Source of the DNA: Halomonas sp.
GTDB lineage: Bacteria; Pseudomonadota; Gammaproteobacteria; Pseudomonadales; Halomonadaceae
Assembly: GCF_011050415.1 (NCBI RefSeq)
Contig: NZ_DRFS01000030.1
Location: forward strand, 1 to 46,610
Length of the DNA: 46,610 nt
Reading direction: 5' to 3'
The notes under the pieces were generated by a model. That model saw only the letters and a program-made list of their open reading frames with translations, had not been told where the DNA came from and ran no database searches. A program made the translations under genes and the position numbers. Of this stretch, positions 26,186-33,067 are shown piece after piece. Each line of letters starts with the position of its first letter. Position 1 is the first letter of the stretch.

Positions 26186-27058
26186 TTATGTACGCCCCTT
26201 TAACAACCAGCCAGACAGGCCTTGTGGGAGAATACGGATAACCACCATAACCGTGATTAACAGCCCCACCTGACCCATTAGCTGCCCTTGCCAGCCAGTC
26301 AGAAAAGCCTTGATAACCGCGAGCGTAGCCGCTGCCGGTGCCGTACCCAGGAAGACATCAGCACCGCCGACAACCACCGTCACAAAACTTTCTACCAGGA
26401 AATTGGCACCAAGCGTCGGGACGATGGAGATCGTGGGTGCGTAAAGCGCGCCTGCCAATCCCGCCAGAGCTGCCCCAAGGCCGAAGGTGAGTGAGTACAT
26501 ACGCCCGGTGTCGATACCTGCAGCTTTCGCCATGTGCGGTGCTTGGATCGTTGCGCGAGAGTGAATACCGAACGTCGTATGGTGAAACAGCAGATACAAG
26601 CCAATAAGCACGAGTACGGCCACACCAAGCAGTACCATTCGATAGGTTGAGTAGCTGTAGTTGCCCACCGAAAAGCTACCCAGCGGCGTACTGATACCCG
26701 CCATGCTGGAGCCAAGCACAATCAGCGTGCCCTGAGTAAGAATCAGGCTGATTCCCCAGGTGGCCACAATAGAGTCCAACGGCCGGTGGTAAAGCCGGTG
26801 GATAATGGTGCGCTCAAGCACCATGCCTAGCACCCCGGCAGCCAGGCTGCCGCATAACATCGCAATGGGCAGTGGAACCCCCAAGCGCGCCGTTGCTACC
26901 GTTACGTAGGCACCGCACATAATAAATTCGCCGTGCGCTAAATTGATGATGCCCATCATCCCGAAGATCACCGCAAGCCCCATGGCGGAAAGCACCAAAA
27001 AGGCAAACGCATCCCCAAACTGATAAAACGCTGTAAACGCGAAATGTATATATTCCAT
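26186..27058 (-). CDS. urtB: Urea/short-chain amide ABC transporter permease UrtB
   Basis: LivH-like permease, 290 residues, strongly hydrophobic. MGIINLAHGEFIMCGAYVTV is the hallmark of the family, and GADVFLGTAPAAATLAVIKA near the C-terminus fits UrtB. Unlike long UrtB proteins that carry a periplasmic N-terminal extension, this one is the short form also seen in FmdE. AGGAG precedes the ATG. It lies 105 bp after urtA and abuts urtC. Confidence 0.93.
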   Translation of the reverse strand: MEYIHFAFTAFYQFGDAFAFLVLSAMGLAVIFGMMGIINLAHGEFIMCGAYVTVATARLGVPLPIAMLCGSLAAGVLGMVLERTIIHRLYHRPLDSIVATWGISLILTQGTLIVLGSSMAGISTPLGSFSVGNYSYSTYRMVLLGVAVLVLIGLYLLFHHTTFGIHSRATIQAPHMAKAAGIDTGRMYSLTFGLGAALAGLAGALYAPTISIVPTLGANFLVESFVTVVVGGADVFLGTAPAAATLAVIKAFLTGWQGQLMGQVGLLITVMVVIRILPQGLSGWLLKGRT

Positions 27059-27163
27059 ATCCAGGCTCCTGGGCAGGAAACACCAACGAGGTTTCCCGCT
27101 TAATGCAAACTCACAGGCCAGGCAGGGTGAAACTCACCACCCTGCCGGGACGAGACGTGATAT

Positions 27164-28399
27164 TTACTCGTTGGGAGGGCTAGAAGGGGTGTACTGGGCA
27201 CTTGGGTCGTTCTGGGTCAGGTCACAACCATTTTCACCCAACCAGTACGGCTCGATATTTTCCCAAGTCTCAGGGAAAGAGATCTCGTGGTTCTCATCCA
27301 CTTTCGCCAGAAAGATGTTGTGAGACATATGCTGGCTCTTAGGGTCGAGACATACGGTGCCCGAAGGGCCATCGAAGCAGACATCACCCTCGGCGATAAC
27401 AGCACGCAGGTCTTCCTTATCAGTCGAACCGTCGGCACGCTCAACCATTTGCTTATAAAGGTACATAGCGATATAAGAGTTCGCGGCTTCCTGATTCACA
27501 TAGGGCGCATCAGGGAAGCGTTCATAGAACTTCTCAACGAACGCATTCGCCTCAGGGGTATCCACTTCTTCGATAAAGTTCGTCGTAACGTACATGTTGG
27601 CAAGGCTTGGCGGTGCGAAACGCTTATGCTCGTAGCCCTGCCCAACATTGACCGACGAAGCCATGGGGAGCCCGAGGTTAGCGGATGCTGCCTGCTCGTA
27701 ATAAGACGCCTGATTAGAGCCCACCAGTAACGTCACAACAAAGTCTGGCGCTACGCCCTGAATGTTCTGAATAGTCTGCGAGAACTGGGAAACCCCCAGC
27801 GGGATGAAATCCTCGCCCACAATTTCCCCACCCTCTTCCTCTACAATCTGACGCACCCACTCCGCCGAAATTTGGCCAAAATTATAGTCCGCGGCGATGG
27901 TATAGACGTTCGGGCCATACTCTTCCATCATCCAGGGAATCAGCGTCGAGAACTGCTGTTCAGGCACTGCGCCAGTCACAATCATGTTGGCGTCACACAC
28001 GCCGCCTTCATACTGATTGTTATAAAACGCCAATCCATCAAACTGGTTAACAATTGGCCGATACGCTTCCCGTGATGAAGAGGCAAACCCGGCAAAAACG
28101 GTATCCACTTGATCACGCTGGAGAACCCGCCGCATTAACTCCTGATAACGACGGTCATCAGACTGAGTGTCATAAATAACAAGCTCCACTTCTCGACCCG
28201 CAATACCGCCCGCCTCGTTGATTTCCTCAGCCGCTAACTCAATGGCATTCACCTTAGCCTGCGTCACCGCAGCAAAGTTGCCGGACTGATCCTCAAGCAC
28301 ACCAATCTGAATAGGATCACTCGCCGATGCGCTGGTCACTAAAGAACCCGCTAACAGCGTTGATAAGGTTGCCGTTCTCTGTATTGTTGAGTATTTCAT
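27164..28399 (-). CDS. urtA: Urea/short-chain amide ABC transporter substrate-binding protein UrtA
   Basis: Periplasmic binding protein of 411 residues with an N-terminal signal peptide (about residues 1-26, cleaved after SASA). DPIQIGVLEDQSGNFAAVTQ starts the type I periplasmic fold (Peripla_BP_5). It is the capture component of the urea/amide importer, similar in family to FmdD and AmiC; the amiC product upstream is its cytosolic relative used for sensing. AGGGG is found 8 bases before the ATG. The 148-bp leader between amiR and this gene could permit separate regulation. Confidence 0.93.
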   Translation of the reverse strand: MKYSTIQRTATLSTLLAGSLVTSASASDPIQIGVLEDQSGNFAAVTQAKVNAIELAAEEINEAGGIAGREVELVIYDTQSDDRRYQELMRRVLQRDQVDTVFAGFASSSREAYRPIVNQFDGLAFYNNQYEGGVCDANMIVTGAVPEQQFSTLIPWMMEEYGPNVYTIAADYNFGQISAEWVRQIVEEEGGEIVGEDFIPLGVSQFSQTIQNIQGVAPDFVVTLLVGSNQASYYEQAASANLGLPMASSVNVGQGYEHKRFAPPSLANMYVTTNFIEEVDTPEANAFVEKFYERFPDAPYVNQEAANSYIAMYLYKQMVERADGSTDKEDLRAVIAEGDVCFDGPSGTVCLDPKSQHMSHNIFLAKVDENHEISFPETWENIEPYWLGENGCDLTQNDPSAQYTPSSPPNE

Positions 28400-28547
28400 T
28401 TGTATACCCCTGTTTGAGTTTTACTTTTTCTTCCTCGCCGTCCTGCAGCAACACAACTCCCTAGCCGTCTCTCCATAAAAGAGAAACAACCTTTTGCTCT
28501 TGAAACCTGTCCAACATGTTCCGCTTCGATCAACCTCAATGAATCCG
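28400..28547 (-). promoter_or_regulatory. Leader region between amiR and urtA
   Basis: On the minus strand this spacer contains TCTCTTTTATGGAGAGA, a 5-bp stem with a 7-base loop, but no terminator with a U tract. It ends with the urtA ribosome site. It may hold an internal promoter. I could not find the double hexaloop motif typical of ANTAR targets here. Confidence 0.35.
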
Positions 28548-29198
28548 CTATGAATAGCGGTTTAACTGGGCTTCCCTAAGACGATGGATGATGTCGGCGT
28601 CTTCCTTTAGTGCCGCCACCGCGATCTCACCCGAGACAATCATTGCTGCGAAATCCTCAAGAGACAGGCGTCGGTTCATGCTTGCCGAACGCAACAGGGC
28701 AAAGGCGTCATTTACCGAAATCACCATATCCTCAATGAGCTTGATAGCCGCCGTGCAGACGACTTGGCGCGCACGAACCTGCTGTTCCAAACGATGGAGT
28801 TTTTGCTCCGTCTCATGGCACTGGTTAAACGTTTGATAAGCAATCATAAGGCTCGCGAGAATACCGGCCTTACGTAGCGGTTTGGTGAGATAGCCAGACA
28901 CTCGGCGCTCGATGAACCAATTAACCGAGCTAGGGGCATCTGAGCCGATAAGTGCAATAGCCGGCCCCTGCACTCGATCTATCATGTGCGCGATGTCGTC
29001 AAACTGACGCCCTAACTCATCGTCAAAGAACACCAGGTCAAACGGGCTATCAGATCCAGCCTCATCCAGGCTTTCATGAACGACTGGAGTGACTCCAAGC
29101 TCCACAAGGAACTGAGTCAGCACCTCTTGATCTCTTTCGGCGGCACATACAATCAATGCACGATGGCCCCTGAAGTTGCGTCGCGTGGTAACAGTCAT
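28548..29198 (-). CDS. amiR: AmiR-like ANTAR-domain antitermination regulator
   Basis: The 216-residue protein has an N-terminal receiver-like domain without the canonical phospho-acceptor arrangement (about residues 10-125, DLVFFDDELGRQFDDIAHMI), a coiled coil (about 130-150, EQKLHRLEQQVRARQ) and a C-terminal ANTAR domain (about 150-210, AAIKLIEDMVISVNDAFALL), which binds nascent RNA and prevents termination. In Pseudomonas AmiR is held by AmiC and freed by amides. Its ATG overlaps the amiC stop (ATGA), as in that pair. The likely target is the terminator upstream of amiC. Confidence 0.88.
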   Translation of the reverse strand: MTVTTRRNFRGHRALIVCAAERDQEVLTQFLVELGVTPVVHESLDEAGSDSPFDLVFFDDELGRQFDDIAHMIDRVQGPAIALIGSDAPSSVNWFIERRVSGYLTKPLRKAGILASLMIAYQTFNQCHETEQKLHRLEQQVRARQVVCTAAIKLIEDMVISVNDAFALLRSASMNRRLSLEDFAAMIVSGEIAVAALKEDADIIHRLREAQLNRYS

Positions 29199-30373
29199 CG
29201 CACGATCCTCAAGCCAATATTGTTTTGAGCCATGGGCGTTTTCGACTGAGCAGAGCTTTCACCACATGCTTCAGCCCAAACGAGATAAGGATCCGGGCGA
29301 ACGGGTGCGTTTGCTTCTGAAATCACCTTAAACGTCGCGTCTTCACGGGATATTCCTAGCCGAACAGTCAAGTAGCTGTGATTGCTCTCAGGATCGACAT
29401 GAACAATGCCCTGCGGGGCTTGGAACGACGTTTTATGCAAGGCTTTTTTCACCCGTCCGATATCAACTGAATCGGCGCCAGCCAGCGCCAAGGCAAGAAG
29501 ATGAACGGTGTTATAGGAAGCCTCTGCATCTGCACTAGGCAGGGCATCATGGCCGTAGCGTTGGCGGTAACTAGTGACAAACTGCTTGTTAACTTCTGTA
29601 TCAATAGTGGAGAAGTAAACGCTTGATGCGAGATGCCCAGCACACGCCTGCGGACCAATTTGAGCAAGTTCTGGCTCGCAAAGCGTGCAGCTGCCAACAA
29701 CCGTTTTTTGAAGAGCGGCGTTCTCATCACGCGCTTTGGCAAACGCACGGTAAAACGCGTAGCTAGACTCACCAATCAGCATGTTCATAATGAATGCAGG
29801 CCGCTTTTCGTGAATCTCTTCGATGATACGCGCCACATCCAGGTCACCGACTTGCAGGTAACGTTCAGCGATCATCTTCCCGCCATGCGCCTTGGTCAGC
29901 TCTCTGATAATGCGGCCATTTTCCCAGGCCCAGACATAGTTAGATCCCACGAAGTAAACATCGCGAGTGATATGAGCAAGCACATAATCCATTAGCGGCA
30001 AAACATGCTGGTTCTGAACGGCGCCTGTATAAATGACATTATTATTGGTCTCAAAACCTTCGTAGTGAGACGGGTACCAAAGCAAGCCATCGTATTTTTC
30101 AAAAATCGGGATGACTTCTTTTCGGCTTGAAGAGGTATAGCAACCAATCACGTGCTTTACGCCCTCATGGCGTAGCAAACTCCGCACGTGGGTGCCGTAG
30201 GCAGCTGTATCCCCGGATGGCTCGCACTCGATGGGAACTAGCTCAAAGGAGAATCGTTTGTCCTGGTTGACCTCTTCAAGCGCCAGCATCGCCCCATCAC
30301 GCATTGAGCGGCCAACAGTGGCGTAGGGGCCTTGGGTGGAGAAGAGTATGCCAACCGGGATACGACTGTTCAT
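29195..30373 (-). CDS. amiC: AmiC-like cytosolic amide sensor
   Basis: A type I periplasmic-binding-protein fold without a signal peptide (starts MNSRIPVGILFSTQGPYATV), 392 residues, as in AmiC, the negative regulator that sequesters AmiR until an amide binds. GCYTSSSRKEVIPIFEKYDG and YPSHYEGFE are family stretches. It is the first gene of the operon and lies about 25 bases downstream of an intrinsic terminator. No signal peptide and tight coupling with amiR favour sensing over transport. Confidence 0.9.
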   Translation of the reverse strand: MNSRIPVGILFSTQGPYATVGRSMRDGAMLALEEVNQDKRFSFELVPIECEPSGDTAAYGTHVRSLLRHEGVKHVIGCYTSSSRKEVIPIFEKYDGLLWYPSHYEGFETNNNVIYTGAVQNQHVLPLMDYVLAHITRDVYFVGSNYVWAWENGRIIRELTKAHGGKMIAERYLQVGDLDVARIIEEIHEKRPAFIMNMLIGESSYAFYRAFAKARDENAALQKTVVGSCTLCEPELAQIGPQACAGHLASSVYFSTIDTEVNKQFVTSYRQRYGHDALPSADAEASYNTVHLLALALAGADSVDIGRVKKALHKTSFQAPQGIVHVDPESNHSYLTVRLGISREDATFKVISEANAPVRPDPYLVWAEACGESSAQSKTPMAQNNIGLRIVR

Positions 30374-30399
30374 TGACTGACCGCCCTATTTCAAGACAT

Positions 30400-30446
30400 A
30401 AAAAAAGGGCTCACAACGCTACCTGACGGTAACGATGGGAGCCCTA
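30400..30446 (-). terminator. Intrinsic terminator in the amiC leader
   Basis: On the minus strand GGGCTC...GAGCCC forms the stem base, with an inner stem (CGTTACC/GGTAGCG) in the apex, followed at once by seven U residues. It lies between the upstream leader and the amiC start, so it should stop transcription before the operon unless antitermination occurs. This matches AmiR control of the amidase operon in Pseudomonas. Confidence 0.8.
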
Positions 30447-30453
30447 TTGCTCT

Positions 30454-30539
30454 GTGCCCTTTCGGTGTATGCCGACGCACAACATGTCAATTACTAAACT
30501 TAGATTGTGACCCCTAAACGACTTTGTCAATATATTGAC
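30454..30539 (-). promoter_or_regulatory. amiC leader hairpin and upstream palindrome
   Basis: At 30462-30475 TCGG-CATACA-CCGA forms a hexaloop hairpin, extended by outer GTGC/GCAC arms, just upstream of the terminator. The ANTAR consensus loop (A first, G fourth) is not seen, so the assignment is tentative. At 30526-30539 GTCAATATATTGAC is a perfect 14-bp palindrome; a TTGACA hexamer overlaps its end on the minus strand but without a good -10 box. It may be an operator near the promoter. Confidence 0.4.
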
Positions 30540-30986
30540 GCTATTCTTAAGTCGAAGGCCATTACCACTAAACAACTATAAATAAGTTAAAGCAACAAGC
30601 ATGCCAATTAACCAAAGTGCCACAATAGCGGCTTTTGAACACGTTTAATGTGGGCATTGCGCCTCTTTTTGATACATACATAAGAATTTATGCTGCATGA
30701 AGGTGCATTCAGGTTTTCCATGCTTGCGCAACTGTGACAACCAGACAGTGAGAAAAACCAGTTGCAAGCGGGATCGCAAGAGCACGATTACTCTTTAATC
30801 CTAAGAGAGATCGCCATAACAGACAGAGGATGAAGGGTTTTGTAGAAACTGCCGAAGACCACCAACAAATAGGGCCATTTAGGCTACTCAGATACGATTT
30901 GCAAATCTGATAAGAACAGGCAGAATTGGTCTTGAGAGAAACGGCACGCAATACGGCACGCAGATGCGGAATATGGGGAATGAAAC
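30540..30986. other. Intergenic region left of the tRNA cluster
   Basis: No convincing gene. An 80-codon minus frame (30709-30951) has low-complexity composition and no recognisable domain. A short direct repeat, ACGGCACGCA, occurs twice near 30942-30963. Given the nearby tRNA and a copy of its anticodon arm at 31494, this could be the scar of an excised element, but I see no integrase remains. Confidence 0.35.
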
Positions 30987-31017
30987 AAAAAAGACCACCC
31001 TTGAAGGCGGCCTTTTT
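30987..31017 (-). terminator. Terminator of the tRNA operon
   Basis: The minus strand reads AAAAAGGCCGCC-TTCAA-GGGTGGTCTTTTTT: a stem with two G-U pairs followed by a U tract, about 40 bases after tRNA-Thr. A second small stem (ACCACT/AGTGGT) directly follows the tRNA. Confidence 0.7.
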
Positions 31018-31053
31018 AAGTCTCTAACATGTTGCTTTTAACCACTTTTTTAG

Positions 31054-31129
<76 letters not shown>

Positions 31130-31201
31130 GCTTCACGTTTTCTTGAGAACATGATTGCATTGCTGTTAGGCTTTACAATCAACAAGAAATCTTGTTGGCA
31201 A

Positions 31202-31276
31202 TGGCTGGGGTACCAGGATTCGAACCTGGGAATGCCGATACCAAAAACCGGTGCCTTACCACTTGGCGATACCCCA
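31202..31276 (-). tRNA. tRNA-Gln (anticodon UUG)
   Basis: Acceptor stem TGGGGTA/TACCCCA, anticodon arm ACCGGTTTTTGGTATCGG with TTG, T arm CCAGGTTCGAATCCTGG and encoded CCA. Middle gene of the three-tRNA cluster. Confidence 0.95.
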
Positions 31277-31281
31277 ACGTT

Positions 31282-31357
31282 TGGTGGCCAGAGACGGAAT
31301 CGAACCGCCGACACGGGGATTTTCAATCCCCTGCTCTACCAACTGAGCTATCTGGCC
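31282..31357 (-). tRNA. tRNA-Phe (anticodon GAA)
   Basis: Acceptor stem GGCCAGA/TCTGGCC, anticodon arm GGGGATTGAAAATCCCC with GAA, T loop GGTTCGATTCC and encoded CCA. First gene of the cluster on the minus strand. Confidence 0.95.
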
Positions 31358-31493
31358 GCTGCCAACGGTGCGTATTAAACTAAAAACGCCGCTTTTCGTC
31401 AACACCTTTGTGAAACTTTCTTGCGATACTGATGCTTAGGGGTGTTTTGCCCTGCTCTGAATGGGGTAGATAGTTAACGTACCACCGCTTAGC

Positions 31494-31521
31494 CCTACTG
31501 ATTACAAGTCAGTTGCTCTAC
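31494..31521. repeat. 28-bp copy of the tRNA-Thr anticodon arm
   Basis: The 28 bases beginning CCTACTGATTACAAGTCAGT are identical to 31084-31111 inside tRNA-Thr. No tRNA surrounds this copy: the flanking bases do not fold. It looks like an attachment-site scar or a remnant of a deleted tRNA copy. Spacing from the tRNA copy is 410 bp. Confidence 0.7.
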
Positions 31522-31553
31522 ACCCTGTCATGGACATTATAGATTGTTACAGG

Positions 31554-31829
31554 TCACGCCTGAGCGGGCGGTACATAGCCTTCGGCTTGGTCGGTCTCCT
31601 GGTTGTCTAGGAAGCGTTGCATCTGATCCATAAGATAGGCACGTGATTCCGGATCCAGCATGTTGAGATGCTTTTCATTGATGAGTCGGGTTTGTAATGA
31701 CTGCCAAGCTTCCCAGGCCGGTTTGGAAACCGTGGCCTGAATCTCCTGGCCCTGTTTGCCAGGCAGTGGTGGAAACGGCAGTGCTTCCAGCTCTTTTTGA
31801 TACTTACGGCAAAAAACGGTGTTGCTCAT
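31554..31829 (-). CDS. yggX: Fe(2+)-trafficking / oxidative damage protection protein YggX
   Basis: The 91-residue protein starts MSNTVFCRKYQKELEALPFP and contains PLPGKQGQEIQATVSKPAWE and LNMLDPESRAYLMDQMQRFL, the complete YggX signature with its conserved Cys7. It protects iron-sulfur clusters from oxidation. AGGAGCATTCT precedes the ATG. It lies directly after mutY, which has an iron-sulfur cluster; the mutY-yggX pairing is widespread. Confidence 0.95.
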   Translation of the reverse strand: MSNTVFCRKYQKELEALPFPPLPGKQGQEIQATVSKPAWEAWQSLQTRLINEKHLNMLDPESRAYLMDQMQRFLDNQETDQAEGYVPPAQA

Positions 31830-31883
31830 AGAATGCTCCTGGTTCAACGACGCTATTTGAAATTTCCACCCTACGAAAGTGCT

Positions 31884-32978
31884 TTAAGCGTGCCCTGGTG
31901 TAGGGTCGAGGGTAAAAGGTGCTAACTGGCTGAGCAACGCTTTTACCGGGGCGGCAAGGCCCAGCGCAGGTGGATGGTTGATGTCATACCATACGCCGCT
32001 TTCGCGCACACCGCCCAGCCTATCGCAGCTCACCGGCTGCGGGGTAATCTCTAAGCGAAAATGGCTAAAGGTATGATAAAAGCTAGGCGGCCTACTTAAT
32101 CGTTCTGGATTAATGACGTTAGCCTCAAGCCAGTCATTAAGTTCACTGTGAGTATCAAACTGCGGCAGGCCCCATAATCCGCCCCACAGGCCACTAGGCG
32201 GACGCTGTTCTAGCCATACTCGCCCTTCCAAGTCGCGCAGCATCAGCATGATCGTTTGACGCGTAGGCAGCGCTTTTTTCGGCTTAGACTCTGGGTAACG
32301 CTGAGGCTCGCCTTGGGCATAGGCTAAACAGACATCATTAAACGGACAGCTGGGGCAGTCAGGCTTACTGCGTTTACAAAGCGTGGCGCCAAAATCCATT
32401 ATCGCCTGGGTGTAATCAGCTAAGCGCGTTGACGGCGTGTAGTAGTCGGCCAATGTCCAAAGCGTATGTTCAACCGCAGGCTTCCCTGGCCAGCCAGGAA
32501 CCGCATGGAGGCGGGTGAGTGAGCGTTTTACATTGCCATCTAAGATGGCGGCACGCTGCCCGGTGCTTTGGGCAATGATGGCGCCAGCGGTGGAGCGCCC
32601 AATACCGGGCAGCATCATTAACGCATCGACACTCTCACACGGTAACTCGCCCCCATGCTCTGCTTCTGCCACCTGGGCAGCCTTATGTAAATTGCGCGCG
32701 CGGGCGTAGTAGCCAAGCCCTGTCCATAGGTGAAGCACTTCATCCTGCGGCGCGTTGGCGAGGCTTTCCAGCGTAGGAAAGCGTGCCATAAAGCGCTCAA
32801 AATAGGGAATGACGGTGGCAACCTGGGTTTGCTGCAGCATGATTTCCGAGACCCATACCCGGTAGGCGCTACGCGGCGACTGCCACGGCAAGTCGTGGCG
32901 GCCATATCGATCGAACCAGGCCAGCAGGCGCCGCTGGAACTCGTCCGCTGCCAGCCTTGGTGAGGGCATATCAGCCAT
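31884..32978 (-). CDS. mutY: A/G-specific adenine glycosylase MutY
   Basis: MutY removes adenine mispaired with 8-oxoguanine. The protein has the helix-hairpin-helix with MMLPGIGRSTAGAI, SEIMLQQTQV with the catalytic Glu, an iron-sulfur cluster motif CKRSKPDCPSCPFNDVC (C-6-C-2-C-5-C), and a C-terminal NUDIX-like domain with RPPSGLWGGLWGLPQF. At 364 residues it is full length and intact. AAGGAAGG precedes the ATG. It is followed by yggX 54 bp downstream. Confidence 0.96.
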   Translation of the reverse strand: MADMPSPRLAADEFQRRLLAWFDRYGRHDLPWQSPRSAYRVWVSEIMLQQTQVATVIPYFERFMARFPTLESLANAPQDEVLHLWTGLGYYARARNLHKAAQVAEAEHGGELPCESVDALMMLPGIGRSTAGAIIAQSTGQRAAILDGNVKRSLTRLHAVPGWPGKPAVEHTLWTLADYYTPSTRLADYTQAIMDFGATLCKRSKPDCPSCPFNDVCLAYAQGEPQRYPESKPKKALPTRQTIMLMLRDLEGRVWLEQRPPSGLWGGLWGLPQFDTHSELNDWLEANVINPERLSRPPSFYHTFSHFRLEITPQPVSCDRLGGVRESGVWYDINHPPALGLAAPVKALLSQLAPFTLDPTPGHA

Positions 32979-33009
32979 GTACCTTCCTTAAAAATTCGCG
33001 AATACAGAA

Positions 33010-33031
33010 GCGCCGGCGTTTAGGCCGGCGC
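33010..33031 (-). terminator. GC-rich hairpin after the AsmA-family gene
   Basis: GCGCCGGC/GCCGGCGC with a six-base loop lies between the asmA-type stop and mutY. No long U tract follows, so it may be a weak or factor-aided terminator. Confidence 0.4.
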
Positions 33032-33067
33032 AGCACTGATCACGTTAGTTCAAAACAACTAAAAAGC

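Noticed and set aside
28400..28547. ANTAR double-hexaloop motif upstream of urtA
   Set aside because: I found only one ordinary hairpin and no A1/G4 hexaloop pair, so I do not claim an antitermination site there.
30709..30951. 80-codon minus frame left of the tRNA cluster
   Set aside because: Cys/Ser/Trp-rich low-quality translation, no start signal and no domain; treated as noncoding.
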